NCBI GenBank assembly: GCA_951213105.1
Contig: OX578137.1
Location: 61,020,736 to 61,084,735, forward strand
Length of the DNA stretch: 64,000 bases
From: Amaurobius ferox
Lineage: Eukaryota; Arthropoda; Arachnida; Araneae; Amaurobiidae
Reading direction: 5' to 3'
Position numbers and translations under genes: made by a program
The notes under the pieces: model-generated
Told to the model about the DNA's origin: nothing
The model's input: the letters and a program-made list of their open reading frames with translations, nothing else
Database searches by the model: none
In this document: piece after piece, positions 1 to 13,040 of the stretch
Numbering within the stretch: the stretch's first letter is position 1
Layout of the letters: each line of letters opens with the position of its first letter

Positions 1-196
1 TTACAAAGAAATGCATAAAATGTGTATATACACAAAAGTTTGAGAGTCCGAATTTTGATCCTACGATATATTCCCGTATTGTTAGAAGAATAAATACATG
101 GATATAGTACGTATATGTTCATATATTTACAGTCTGTTAAATCAACGTCCTTCTTAGAGTCGACAGACTTTTACAATCACTGTCTAGGAAAGTTGC

Positions 197-225
197 ATCC
201 ATCCTAATCGCCGATTAGGATGGAT
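197..225. repeat. Perfect 14-bp inverted repeat with a one-base spacer
   Basis: ATCCATCCTAATCG, one C, then its exact complement. No T tract follows and no gene adjoins, so a function cannot be assigned. Confidence 0.9.
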
Positions 226-2699
226 TTCGTGAGATAGTGTATATGAAATACTATTAAAATATTGCAAAACTATACACATAATTTTAAAGAAATCTCCGTA
301 ATTTATAGAGCAAACATTCCTGCTTATAGATGTTTTTCAAGTGCTAAATTATTTTCAATTGTCTAAACTATTTTTCTTGCTTCAACTATGTATCATATGT
401 ATAATATCTTCCTTGATACAACATTAAACGAATCAAGAGTGGCAACTAGTTTTAAAGGCGGTTTGCCTTTAAAACCAGCCTATTTTGCCAGTTTAAGAAT
501 TTACCCACATTCGCCAAACTAGGTCACAATTAAAGCATAGGAAATAAAAGCACACAGTATAGCACAGAAAACTTTATATTAAATGCAGAAAAATATTGGA
601 TATTTGTAGACTAGTGTAATGTAAAAAAGTTCGGTTTTATAATTATTGCAATAAAAAGTTTGTGGTTAAAATATGTTCTGAAATTAATTGCACTTTTTGA
701 CTTTTATTTCCGAATTATCGAAACTTTCAGCAAACTCCCCCCAAATTTTGCTATTTGTTTCTGCGCCAAAATTATTGCCTTAAGTTTGATCCTCATGGAT
801 GTATTTAAACGTTACTTCAATTATTTTATAGTTTTACCTGACTTTGATTTATTTAGAGAACGAAATTGCCAAGGTTTTTGTTTTGAAATTTGTATGCGTG
901 TAAATTGGAAAGAGTTGTGTTGAAGTTGAGTTGTGTTGAGTTATGTTGAATACTAGAGATAGAGGCTCCAAATTTTCTTTTAAAACTTGCATAATCGTTT
1001 CTTTCATTTTGTTAAGATTAAAATTAATAGTCTTTAACCACGTCATTAATTATGTCCATGATTATGGACAGTTGTTAAATATTTATCATAAGTTAACATT
1101 TATTTTCGGTCCCCTTATCGACGCTGTCCATCTTTCTGAATACCTTATCTATCAACCTTATCTGTTTATACTGCAATTCAGTCAATAATTTAAAGTCGTA
1201 TGTAAGTCACTGAAGTTTGAAAATCATCCAAAGATTGAGAAACCAGAACTAACTACCACTGAAACAACATATGAAAATATTCTTATTGGTAATATTCAAT
1301 TGCCATGTTCATGTTTTCATATATAGACACATACTGGAGGTTATAGCTTTTAAAACTAGGAACTTTTCTGAAGTCAAATCGCCTCACAAACATATGTTAT
1401 GCATATCTTATTTTATAATCAAAACCTTTTATTTAAAGTGTTGTTCATTTTTAAAAATTAAACATCCGTAAACATTTACATTTATTGCATGTAATATTAC
1501 ATTTGAAGTTTTACATTAATTATCCGCAGAAATGAACACAATTTTATTTTTTCAATTTAGGTTCATATGGCGAAAATATTGAAAATTTAAACTTTTCTCT
1601 TATCTTTCTGGGCACCGGAATTGATAGTTAAAGTTAAATTTGCACTTTTCAGACAGGATCTCAATTTCGTTTTTAACAATATCTCAGGATTTTTTAAATC
1701 TCAATTAACGTACAAATAAATAATTCCAAACTTTTGTGTCAAAGTCATGTATATTTTTCACAATAAAATATGTTTTATACTCATGTTTTGTAAATTTTAT
1801 AAATATAAAAATATATTTACCACTTGGGAAAGAACTTTGGTTCAAGAATTTCGTTCCGCTGATATTTTGCAACAAACGAAAATTATTTCCACTCAAAGTA
1901 AATGAATAACCAAAATAGAAATCTGTAACTGATGATTCCTGCACTCATAGGTTAAGCGAGCTAAGTAATTACATGAAGAGGGACACCGAACTTAGTTACA
2001 TGTATCCTACACATATAGAAAGCAAGTATCCCTTTGAGAATTCCTGTAAAAAACACTGCAACCACTCTGATTATACAAGACATCTTTGGAATGGCATTGG
2101 CAAAATTAATGGAACTCATATAGACGTCATTTATATAATCTATTAGCAATTTTCGAAGGCTTCAAATATTAATTAAACTAATGGAAACAAATTTTAGAGT
2201 TGTGTTTTCTTTTCTAATGATCTGACATAATTAGTGGGTGTCTTGATTGTAAAACTGCTGAAATACAATACGGTTTAACTTTACATTTGTTGTGCGGAAA
2301 AGCTTTGCTTGCAACAGAAATACTGCAAGTTTCCAATTCAGTGAAGCATGGCTATCATCCAAGCCCGCAATTTGAGTAATTACAAAGCTGTGTATACCAG
2401 AGTGATGACTGCGGTGAATTGGTATCTATCTAGGTCAGGCGAAGGCTAGTAGAAATATGGAAGTAAACATAGAACATGACTTATGTCTGCAGTTAATGGT
2501 ATATTGGACGTATGGGTGTTTGTGAAAAGTTTTTATGGAAAAGGTTTTAAGGTCTGTTGTACTGTAATTGGTAGTACACTTTCTCATACGTGGTACTGAG
2601 AAAGTATTGTTTTCACGAAATTTTTTTTTATTTTAAAATGTTGATGCTAATATAGGTTTAAAACCTCCATAACACGTTTTAACTATTTCTGAAGTGATG
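226..2699. other. AT-rich sequence without recognised genes
   Basis: Only short open frames of random composition apart from the small hairpin at 449-475. No repeat family of the window was recognised in it. Confidence 0.6.
449..475. repeat. Perfect 11-bp hairpin
   Basis: GTTTTAAAGGC, loop GGTTT, then GCCTTTAAAAC. It stands alone in the left intergenic sequence. Confidence 0.85.
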
Positions 2700-2772
2700 T
2701 TCCTCTGTCTGTCTGCATGTATGTATGTCTGTCTGTATGTATGTCTGTATGTCTGTATGTCTGTCTGATGTC
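2700..2772 (+). repeat. GTCT/GTAT microsatellite
   Basis: Mixed GTCTGTCTGTATGTATGTCT units. The sequence after it (CGATTTGTGTACACGATAGC) resembles the arrangement in other microsatellite-bearing repeats here but could not be placed in family A or B. Confidence 0.85.
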
Positions 2773-3654
2773 TGTTGTCGATTTGTGTACACGATAGCAG
2801 TCCCAAATATTAATGAATTTTAACGAAACTTTATATACAGCTTTGTTATAAAGCATTTAGAACTAGATAGAATTTTTTAAAACTAAATTTATTCGATATT
2901 TTATCTTACTTTTACATGGCAGCATAGGACAAAATTTGACATAATCACGCATGCATGGGTTTATTTATGACTTAATGATAATGAGATTTAATAGTTTCAA
3001 TTATTGATCAATGTTGTGCAAAATAGCCGCGATACAATTATTTTTGTTCATGACGTCAGTAGCCCCTCTTGGGGGCAAGTTTCCACTCCCGGTGGGAGTA
3101 CATTGTCAAGTATCATATGAATTGAAAGATTTTTTCAAGCTCCTTAAAGTAAAGGGTAACACGCTATAGTTGTAGTAATTTGATCCCACGATAACGATTG
3201 TTCAAAATTTTCTTGTGAAATTAAAAAAAATATATAATTCTGGTATGAAAAAGTCAATTTTTAAATATATTTATGCGAATGAACTGCCTGTGAAAAATTA
3301 TTGAAGTGTGCTGTAGTTCTGTTACTGGTAAAATATTGTTTTGCGATTTAATTTTATGTTGAGTAATTTGGGGGTATCATATGAAACATAAACAAGTTTG
3401 ATAGGCTGATTATTTTGGAAGGTAAATTTAAAAGACTTTAGCACTAATTTCACATTGTGAGCTCCACATTTCAAATGCACATAATTCATGAACAGTTTGT
3501 GAAAATATATGAATTTATATAAATTCGGGCTAATATGTTGGGGAAATCAGAATCTAAATTGAAAGTCAGTATTGTTATTATAAAAAACTGACTCGATTTC
3601 ATGTATGATATGTAGGAAGACTATCTCTCAATACGCTCAAACTACTGCTCAAAC
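2773..3654. other. AT-rich sequence, nothing assigned
   Basis: It holds a GC-richer patch (GTAGCCCCTCTTGGGGGCAA at 3059) with a small CCCC/GGGG hairpin. No gene or known repeat was seen. Confidence 0.5.
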
Positions 3655-3740
3655 GTCCAAAAGCGTATAAAGCAGTTGTAAAGAGCCTTGCTGCCAAAAC
3701 CTGGAATCAAACCCTGGATATCCGACCGGGCTAGATAATA
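3655..3740 (-). mobile_element. S3 SINE fragment, minus strand
   Basis: The minus strand reads TAGCCCGGTCGGATATCC, box B-like GGGTTTGATTCCAGG, then TTTTGGCAGCAAGGCTCTTT plus ACAA. The post-box-B part matches the two plus-strand copies near 23.2 and 23.7 kb. The 5' part differs. Confidence 0.5.
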
Positions 3741-4225
3741 AAAACTGTGGGAGCTAATAAATTCACTCCTACTCTTTAAATATTTCCAAAATTTAACTGA
3801 GGCTGAAGGTCCTTTTTTGGAACGTCCACCTACAGGTGGGTTCTATAACTATAATCTTAAGAGTATATGTTTATGAATCAATTTGAAAGAAAAGCTTGTT
3901 TTATTATCTACCCTAAATATTTTAAAAATATATTATACCTAAGATAAGATTTCATTTGTTTACTTGCGGCGGTCGCTTTAGCTTTGAAGTACGTATCAAG
4001 AAATCTGCTTAAAGAAGCAGAAAATTTGTAAGAATTTAGTATTGGTCAATCACAAAATATCTGTAACCTGCACTAAGCCAATTGTATTGCTTTGCAATAT
4101 AAGCCATGTTATGACTAGATTTGACATGTTTGGAAAATTTAGCATCGAAAAGAGGTTTAATCTAGTGATAAAATGACAAGTTTGATTATAAAGTTTATTC
4201 ATCGACATTGGAAATCCAGTCATTT

Positions 4226-6561
4226 TTAACACTTTGCAACATAGTTGAAAAATGTTTATGACTTTGTTCATTTTGTCTGTCTATTCGCACGATAATTGCC
4301 GTTAAAATCACTTTATCAAAATGAAAATTTAGTATGTTTTTGAAACGTTCTGTGGGACATATGGGAATGTAAATTAATAATATCACACAATTTATTTTGG
4401 ATTGGAACCGGGTCAAAAAAGAGTTAAATACATTGAACCCTATGGGACCCAATTTTTCAAACACTTTTTAAGTGAAGTTAAAATTCACGAATTGCTTCAA
4501 AAATTTTAGAAAATATTCAAATTATCCCTTAAAATATATAAAAATAATTTCAGCAAAATATGTTCAGCAGTTTTTAAATAAAAATTAAAATAATAATGAC
4601 ACCCATATAATATAAATAGTCACATGACCCACTTCAAAATGAAATATGGCATTCATATTTTTCCCAGAGTAAAAATCGTGATTTTTAAACTTCTTTTAAA
4701 TTTATATTTGGTATTGCATCCGCCCCTTTATTTTTGCTTTATTTCTGTGCATCTATATTCATTCTGTGCATCTATGATCATCTTGAGTTTAAATGATCAT
4801 CAAACTTTGATTATACCTACAACGAAGCCTAATTTTAATGAATATAAAATGGAAACAAGTGATTGTAAGATGAGTTGTAAAAGAATTGCTGAAAGTTTTC
4901 ACTCAAAATTATTTAACTCTGTAGTCTGGAATAAAAATGTATGAATGAAATACGTATTCACTGCTAGAGAGCCAGACGATCTATATTTCGATGACGTCAT
5001 TTGAATAAAGTTTGAATGAAATTTTAAGCATATAGTTAGAAAATACTTTTACCTCCATTGGTTTAATTTTCGAAGTAAAATAAATTATTGTAGTTCGGTG
5101 ATATTTAAACAAGAAAGATCAATCATGCTTAAAGCATTGATTATGAAACACTTTCCAACTTCAATGCAATTTTATTTAAACAAGTCTAAAATGCAATACA
5201 TTCCTCGGTAGTATTTTGAAACTTATCACAATACTGCATTAATTTATAATATTTGAAAACTTAAACCTTCATCGAAAAAAATGAACTTCATTCAAATGAC
5301 GACATTGAAATATAAATTGCCTGGTTTAAACATATCTAAAATGTTATACATTCCTCGGTAATAGTTTTAGAATTATCATAATACTACGATAATTTATTAT
5401 ATTTGAAAACTTCATCGAAAACAACTGAAATTAATTCAAATGACGTCATAGAAAAAATAACACGCCTGGATCTCTCTATAAAAACAGGATTTCATTCATA
5501 ACTTTCTCCCATTCATGTCATTCATCACAATACTATAATAATTTATTTTATTTAAAGATTTTGTTTAAGACCATGGAGCTACAAAAAATTAAACTCTACG
5601 CTTGAAACTTCATCGAAAAAAATCGTCCTTCTCTTTTTGAAATCAATTAATATTTCATTCATATCAGCCATGCAGACTCCATGGACTAAATTATTTTGTG
5701 TTAAAAAAATACAGGAATTCTAATACAACTCATTCTATATATTTTGCTGTTTACATTTTACATAGGTGAAAAATAGGCTTAGTTGAAGAAATAATCAAAT
5801 TTAGATAAGCATTTAAACTCAAATATATTGTCATTGCGTTGTTTCAGTATGTAGATGCACAGAATTTAAGCAAAAATAAAGTAGTTTTAGGACGGATACA
5901 ACACTCAATATGAATTAAAAAGAACTTAAAAAAATCACGATTTTGAAACAAGATGGATGCCGTATATCATTTTGAAGTGGGTCATGTAATCGTTTCATAT
6001 CATGGTCAAGTGATCGTTTCATATAAGAGGTGTAATTATTATTTTAATTTTTATTTAAAAAAACTACTGAATATATTTCGCTGAATTTTTTTTTATATAT
6101 TTTATGGAACAATTTGAATATTACATAAAATTTCCGAAGCAATTTGTGAATTTTAAATTCGCTTAAAAAGTGTTTGAAAATTTAGGTCCCACAGGGCTCA
6201 ATGTATTTTATTTTTTCGACCCGGGTTCAATCCAAAACTAATTGGGTGATATTATTCATTTATATTCCCATAGGTTCTACAGACCGTCTGAACAACATAC
6301 TGAAATTTCATTTTGATTAAGTCATTTTTACGGCAGTTATCGTGCTAGCGGACAGACAGACAGACAGACAGACAGACAGAATGAACAAAGTCATAAACAC
6401 TTTTCAACTTTGTTGTAAAGTGTTAAAAATAAATTATTGTAGTTCGGTGATATTTAAAAAAATATCGCCCCTGAATGTATCATATTTTATAGATGTTTAA
6501 ATAAAATTACAGTTGGAAAGAGTTTTATAATCAATTCTTTATGCATGATTAATCTTTCTTG
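4226..6561 (-). mobile_element. Repeat family A, minus copy split by a nested A copy
   Basis: The left part (4226-5109) starts TTAACACTTTGCAACA, the family's terminal hairpin end in reverse. The right part (6426-6561) ends GATTAATCTTTCTTG, the complement of the family's other end. Together they are about 0.95 kb, shorter than the 1.3-kb full length, so internal sequence is lost. It is more diverged than the copy inserted into it. Confidence 0.8.
5110..6425 (+). mobile_element. Repeat family A, full-length copy nested in another A copy
   Basis: This 1.3-kb element starts CAAGAAAGATCAATCATGC and ends in a hairpin, AACACTTTTCAAC-TTT-GTTGTAAAGTGTT. It has no long open frame and no terminal inverted repeats. 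Inside are diverged modules built on TTACCGAGGAATGTAT, AATAAATTA and TGACGTCA, and a CAGA microsatellite close to the hairpin. It interrupts the oppositely oriented copy at 4226-6561. A 33-bp direct duplication (5077-5109 and 6426-6458) flanks it. Confidence 0.85.
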
Positions 6562-6657
6562 TGCGCTATGATCTCAGACATAATTTTCAGGAACATTTTA
6601 ACAACAATATGAAATTTTATTTGAGAATATATCATATAACAGCCAGAACATAATATT

Positions 6658-6680
6658 CTTTTTTTTTTTTTTTTTTTAGC
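6658..6680. repeat. Poly-T tract
   Basis: About 20 T residues after ATATTC and before AGCAATTC. No recognisable SINE body adjoins it on either strand. Confidence 0.8.
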
Positions 6681-7194
6681 AATTCTATTTATATAAAATT
6701 GTTAAGAATTCATACGATTAGAACTTGAATTCGTTTATATTTAAGATTTTCATAGTCTTATTTCCTATGAAAAACAATAATTTCTAAGACAATGATATAT
6801 GCGAATAACTGATGTAATATATGGGAACAATTGATAATTTGAACGATATAGATAATTTGAATTAAAGACATAAAGGAGATTAAAATACTTTGTATTAACA
6901 CAGATAAGCTAAATGTATCAAATTTACAGACAAACCAGCATCACAGGTAAAGCAAATGACTCATTTTTTGACATGACAGGCCTGTTGCTAATTTGAAAAA
7001 ATAAATATTGTAAATAATTTTTACTAAATATTTAACTTGGAGAGAAATCTGAAAAAGATTAATTTTTATATTTTGTTACTTATTTTAATACAAATGAAAC
7101 TAATTGCAGTAGAATATCATGAGCTTATCCGTAACTAAATGTCATATTTTTATCAATCAATCTTTAATTCCCTTGCATACATAGTATAATAAAT

Positions 7195-7960
7195 ATTTAG
7201 AGAAAGTATCGAAATTCGAAAATTCGAATTCAAATTTTCGACGGAAGAGTACTTTTAAAACAGCCTTAAAATTGAATCGGCCGTTTTAGAGGTAATGTCA
7301 GTGTGTATGTATGTTAGTGTGAGCATATATGTTAGTTCTTGTGCATGTATGTTAGTGTGTATGTATGTATGTTAGTCTGTGTACGTATTTTAGTTTGCGT
7401 ATTTATGTTAGTGTGTGTATGTATGTTTATGTGTATATATGTTAGTGTGTATGTATACAAGTGTTTATGTTGGTGTGTGTATGTATTATAGAGTGTATGT
7501 TGGTGTGTATATATATGATAGTCTATGTGTGTTGTGTGTAGGTATGTATGTAGGTGTGTGCGTGTGTGTGTGTATGTGTAGGTGTGTATGTAGGTGTAGG
7601 TGTGTGTTTGTGTGTGTTTGTGTGTGTGTGTGTGTAGGTGTGTGTTTGTGTGTTTGTGTGTGTGTGTCCTTTGGTCTGTGGAAACGAAACCTCAAGAACG
7701 AATCTCTCGTTCCTAACGTAATTTGATACAATTATTGAAATCCGTGAATTCTTGAACCCTATTGATTTTAAACGTGAAAGATCCTCAAATTTTCGAATGA
7801 ATTTAAAAGAAAATCATGAAAAGTTCTGGACATTTAATAAAATTAATTAAATGTAATTTTTTATTAGAAAACAATTGACACAAATCTTTGAGGGCTAGTA
7901 AGAATCGTTCTCAAAATATTGCGTGTTTTTCAAATGCATTTTTTGAAAAAAAAAGTAAAA
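7195..7960 (+). mobile_element. Repeat family B, ancient 5' portion with a very long GT/GTAT repeat
   Basis: GAAAGTATCGAAATTCGAAA and TTTTCGACGGAAGAG match the family start. About 370 bp of GTGTATGTATGTTAGT-type repeat follows. Diverged downstream family sequence (AATCCGTGAATTCTTGAACC and AAAACAATTGACACAAATC) comes next. The GGCGAC module is absent. Confidence 0.6.
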
Positions 7961-8249
7961 TTTAAAAAGTAGTAAATTATCAGGCCGTAAGTACTCTTGA
8001 TACAAAATAAAGAAGTATATAGACCATCTAAAACTGCTCAATAATTACTTAATATGAATACTTCATTAAAACATACTTAATTTTAGTCTATTACTTAATT
8101 TATATGATCAAGTGGTTAACTTCTTTTAATGAGGAGACTTACACTCCAAGTTAGCTGAAATTAATTCCAAATTATATCCATCATATTCATCATTATAATT
8201 AATTAATTCCAAAAGATAGGGGGCATTCAAGAGGCAGGTATGGATCCAA

Positions 8250-8253
<4 letters not shown>

Positions 8254-8282
<29 letters not shown>
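8254..8282. repeat. (TA)n microsatellite
   Basis: A short TA run directly at the left border of the 297-bp tandem array. Confidence 0.95.
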
Positions 8283-8285
<3 letters not shown>

Positions 8286-8286
<1 letters not shown>

Positions 8287-9665
8287 CCTCTATAGAATGT
8301 TCGAAAAGTGAAATGATAGGAAATCATGCTTTACCATAAGATAGAGACTTCAAATTTGGTGTATGGGCAAATCGTTCGAAAGGAAGAAAGTGTGCAATTT
8401 CAGACTTCCAATATTTTCTACTTAAGGGGGTATCGCATACCAAAATGTTCGATTTACCGAATAAATAAGAAACGGCCCCTTTAAAATTTGATAGAGGTTT
8501 AAAATTTGGTATATGGAATAATCATTTGATAATAACACCTAAGACGATTAGAGTTTTTAAAAAACTTTCATTTAAGGTGTTGCTTCAGAGGAAAACTTTC
8601 GAAAGGTGAATTGATAAGAAAACATACTTCGGTATGAGATAGAGATTTGAAATTTGGTGTACAGGTAGATAGTTTGGAAGAAAGAAAGTGTACAATTTCA
8701 GTTTGACAATATTTTCTACTTTAGGGGATGTCTCACACAAAAATGTTCGATTTTCCGAATGAAGTAGAAACACTCCTTTTAGAACGTGATAGAGGCTTGA
8801 TATTTGGTATATGAGCGAATCAGTTAATAGAAAACCCAAGAAGAATGGAGTATTTCAAAAATGTATATTTAAGGGGGGTGGGTACTCCACAGAAAAACAT
8901 TCGAAAGGTGAAATGATAGAAAAAGCATGTTTCGCGATGAGATAGAGACTGCAAATTTGGTATACGTGTAGATAGTTAGAAAAGAAGAAAGTGTGCAATT
9001 TCCATTTTCAATATTTGCTATTGTAGGAGGTGTCGCATACTAAAATGTTAGATTTGACGAGCAAATGAAAAACGCCTCCTTTAGATTGTGATAGAGGCTT
9101 GAAATTTAGTATATGGGGTTATCATTTGATAAAAAAAAAACCCCTACGATTATTACGGTTTTCAAAAATGATCATTTTAGGGGGTGCAACCCAGAAAAAC
9201 TTTCGAAATATGAAGTGATAGAAAAACATGCTTCACTAAGACATCAAATTTGCTGTACTGGTAGATAGTTTGAAAGGAAGAAAGAGTGCAATTTCAGATT
9301 TCTAATATTTGCAACTTTAGGGGGTGCCGAACACCAATATGTTCGATTTTCGGAATAAATGAGACACACTTCCTTTATATGTGATAGAGACTTGATATTT
9401 GGTATATGGGCCAATCATCTGATAAGAAACCCAAGGCGAACAGAGTTTTTCAAAAATATTCATTTATGGGTGTGCTTCACAGAAAAATGTTCGAACGGGG
9501 CGATGATAAAATAGTATGCTTCGGGATGAGATAGAGACTTTAATTTGGTGTACTAGTATATTGTTCGAAAGGAAGACGTGCGTAATATAAAATTTTAAAT
9601 ATTTTCGTCTTTAGGGGGTTCCGCACACTAAAATATTCGATTTGCCGAACAAATGTGAAACGCGA
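8286..9665 (+). repeat. Tandem array, period about 297 bp, with half-unit structure
   Basis: GATAGAGACTTCAAATTTGG or variants recur at about 8341, 8638, 8941, 9240 and 9528. A related GATAGAGGCTTGAAATTTGG lies about 150 bp after each. Other markers are AAAATGTTCGATTTGCCG and AACTTTCGAAAGGTGAA. Units are 15-25% diverged by eye and no frame is preserved. A (TA)n tract adjoins the left end. Confidence 0.8.
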
Positions 9666-9744
9666 ATTATTAAAAAAATGCAATATTCAGTGGTTGCTTA
9701 TTGCGAGACCGTTCATTTTCAACGGGTATTCGGCTAGTATAATC

Positions 9745-11640
9745 GAATTCATCAAGAATTATCCTATTTCAATATCCAAGGGTATACATCATGTACAAAA
9801 ATAACAAGATGGAAATATATTCTTCCCTGGGTGGGGGGGAATTATTTAAACTGCCTAAATCAAATATAGACTTGAGCATTGTAACAATAGCATTATTATT
9901 CAAAAATAGACTTAAGTCAAATGATTTATTCAAATTTTGCATTCTATGTTAAATTGGTAAACACCCCTCAATTTACTATTTAGATCTTTACAACTTTATA
10001 TAGTTAATTCATCAAATGTAATTACAAAATATATACAATGAAGAAGGCCCCATACGTTGTTGATCTGAAGAGTAATGTATGATTGTAAGCCTTATGCTGT
10101 GGGCTATGACACTTTTGTTAGTCTTTTTATTTAAACGGTTTGTGATCAGGCGCCGGTCTTTCTTAGCTAGAGCCATATAGGAACCCATGTCCTATTTGAG
10201 TAGCTTCGTATGGAATCATACTCCATCCATTGTCATCGGTGCAGTTTTGGCACATTTCAAAAAGATTGGACCCATGTCCCTGACTATCAGTCTTTCCATA
10301 GCATCATCATTCGGAGTTGCAGTATACAAGACAAAGATCAACCATTACGGATTAAAGGAAGACATACCCATCGTGGTTGTCTAGGTACCTATCTAGAGGC
10401 TCTGTAAGGAACTAGATCCCATCATCTGAATCGGATCAGCTTAGAGCAGGGCCAACATTCTGAGGTCTCTTGGACCGAAAATTTTGCTTCATAAAACCAA
10501 TATGGAAAAAGAGCATAGTGACCGACACAAAGCCGTCACGTTCGTCGACGTTCTTCAAACTCCTTTTATTATTTTTACTTTTTTTTCACTACGCTAGTGA
10601 TGGCGCTGTCTCAGGAAACACGTAATTGTCTACTCCTGGACTTATAGTCAATCTGATTGGTTTGTCGTCTTGGACATGCTAAAATCAAGGGGAATATGAT
10701 GTTGATACCCCCTTTGGAGCATCGTAGACCCATCTGAGAATTCTGTCCAGTTGTACTGTTTGGTGGGAGTATCTTTAGCACATTATTTTAGTATGTTGAT
10801 AGCGAAAATTGCTTTCGTCATATGACTGCCCATGTTAACGTGAATAGATGAGAATTCTTGGCTTTACAGTTTCTGGGGGAAACAAAGTTTTGGCTGCGAA
10901 GGAATTTTGACCGTTATGGTTTTAAACATGTAAAGCTTTGCACGTGTTTCTTTTGTGAGGGAAGGAGCATAAATGCTTATAGGTGACTATACTCTTGAAG
11001 TTACAGCTGTGAAAATTTCATCCTGCAGAAGTGAAATGAGCGTGGGAAAGGAATTTGGAAAATGGCTCTTTGGCCTGGTAACTGCCTTTAGATGTATCTA
11101 GAATGGGGAAAAGTGAATCTAAAAATTTTGAGATAAAATTTCGGATTACAATTATCATTTTAATGAAAACGGTTAAAATTTTTTTAAATGAAAGTGTATT
11201 AATATAAATTACTCAAAATGTCATATTCACCATGCCTAAACTGCACGTGTAAGTGCGAGCAGAGCAGTAACAGAGGGAAGATGGCTGAGAATAATCCAGA
11301 ACAAGTATGACGAAAAAGATCAGGGGGGATAGAACAGTCGGTTACAGTGACGTTCCTTGAAACCAGTCCAGTGAGTTAGAGTACGAGGCAGAACGATTAA
11401 CCATATAAGCAAAGCAGGATGAACAGAAATCATAGATGAATAATTTACTAAACAAGTGATTCTTAGAAGAAATGAATAAGCGAGTATGCCACAATCACCA
11501 TTATAAGAGGCTCAAATCGTAATATCAGATTGGCTAATGTTACAAATTTTTAGCGAAAATAAATAATTTTCAAAATATTAAATATTTATATATCTTACTT
11601 AATTTCAAATTTATTGTTTTTAAATTTTTTATTTTAGTTT
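9745..11640. other. Unassigned stretch with a GC-richer core
   Basis: 10030-11100 is less AT-rich than its surroundings. It carries two overlapping 65-codon open frames (10187-10407) that stop abruptly and that I do not recognise. It could be an old coding relic of a mobile element, but no motif supports a call. Confidence 0.4.
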
Positions 11641-11681
11641 ATTTTTTATTTGACATTTTTATACATTCATATAATTAAGGA

Positions 11682-11684
<3 letters not shown>

Positions 11685-11762
<78 letters not shown>
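11685..11762. repeat. (TA)n microsatellite, about 78 bp
   Basis: An uninterrupted TA run, the longest simple repeat in the window. It will extrude as a cruciform or hairpin easily and is a likely assembly weak point. Confidence 0.97.
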
Positions 11763-11764
<2 letters not shown>

Positions 11765-11765
<1 letters not shown>

Positions 11766-12629
11766 AGAAGGAAGAATAAATTGTGATTCTACAATTTAAT
11801 AATTTACAAAATATTTCATAAAATTGCGCTGTATAGCTGCTAACTTCAAAAAACACAATTCATGCCAAAATTGCAAAGAAAGAAGAGGCAATTGAATTCA
11901 TATTGCCAAAAAAGTTGGCGGAAGAGCGATTGTGAACTCTCTCTCTTCTTAGTTCCGATTATAGCTAGCTACTAGGACATGGCACACTCTCGGACGCCAG
12001 CATATGAATTAGCAAATGCCCCGAAATGTCGGCATAAAATTGGACATAAGACAAGCATGAAGCCACAAAAAATCTATAGAAATTTTGGACAAAACAGGAA
12101 TTTAATCTATAATAACACTATACACCATACACTACTAGCACACACAACCATTATCAAGACATCAGCAACCTCGTTTCCTCTTAATCTACCACCATATATC
12201 CACTTTCCGAAATTCAATCTTATTTGTTACATGGTTTCCTCTTCTTTTACCCTCGTTGCAATTTACAAAATTTCAATTCTTACCTTGGCATAAATCCTAA
12301 CATACTATAATCATACAATTTGTAATAATAATGTTTTTTTATTTTCTTCTTGCTCATAGATTATTTTAATATGTATTACACATTTCCTTATTTTATCTCC
12401 TGTAGTAATGCTACGTAATATTCCGATTGTTTCGAGTAAAATGCCTTTACATGACGTAATACGAATTTTCTTGGGCACTGCTCCCATCATTGTCTGCCTT
12501 ATTAGGCGACAATCTTTTTTTATTCTACCACATTCAAGAGTAATTAGATTATTATTTCTGTATAATTGATTTAAAATTATATTTCTGTATATAATTATAT
12601 GTATATTCGAATTCTATTGAATAATTTCT
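11765..12629. other. Unassigned AT-rich stretch
   Basis: A 104-codon open frame at 11979-12293 has a Thr/Ile/Asn-rich product without recognisable motifs. ATTAGGCGACAATC near 12503 weakly resembles the family B module. No gene is called. Confidence 0.45.
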
Positions 12630-12855
12630 TCTTACTCAATCCATAAAAAATGTGAGCTACAGCGTCTATTATTGGCATTGATTCCGTTCAAAATCTGTTT
12701 AAAAGATAATTTTTGGTCTTTTCGATGGTGTTAAGATGGAAACTTTGATAGGTACTTTTCGGTCGCAAAGAAATTCATTTTTATGAAAATCGTCTGAAAT
12801 ATAAAGTAACTAAAATATTAATTCGAAATTATAAATAATAACGCTAAGATGCACT
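12630..12855 (+). repeat. Dispersed repeat, copy 1 (partner at 63.1 kb)
   Basis: GTCTATTATTGGCATTGATT, AAAAGATAATTTTTGGTCTT, TCGATGGTGTTAAGATGG, TTTTCGGTCGCAAAGAAAT and AACTAAAATATTAATTCGAA are found in the same order near the right end of the window. Family unknown. Confidence 0.6.
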
Positions 12856-12908
12856 TATTCAGTAGGGTGCAGTGAAAAAGTATGAAAAATATGCATTTTC
12901 ATATTTTT

Positions 12909-13040
12909 ATGTTGCCTGGGTGTTGAAGGCCCAGACCACACAACCAACCCTAAGGCTTGTGGTAGCTTAATGTGTGGCCGGATGTTGCCTGGGTGTTGTT
13001 GTTGAGATCCAGACCGTCGGACCTACCATTGTTGCCTGGG
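12909..13040 (-). repeat. Serial S2-like tail fragments with a repeated 15-bp flank
   Basis: GTTGCCTGGGTGTT occurs at 12911, 12984 and 13031. The blocks between are an S2-type tail (minus-strand TCGGACGGTCTGG-like and CAACAA) and, further left, a different CCAGACC-containing piece. The layout mirrors the repeated target site at 42354-42736. Confidence 0.6.

Noticed and set aside
7415..7726. 103-codon open frame rich in Cys and Val
   Set aside because: It is a translation of the GT/GTAT microsatellite inside a family B copy, not a gene.
10187..10407. Two overlapping open frames of 65 codons as a small gene
   Set aside because: Neither shows a motif. They overlap in different frames and end at stops without splice sites that lead anywhere recognisable.
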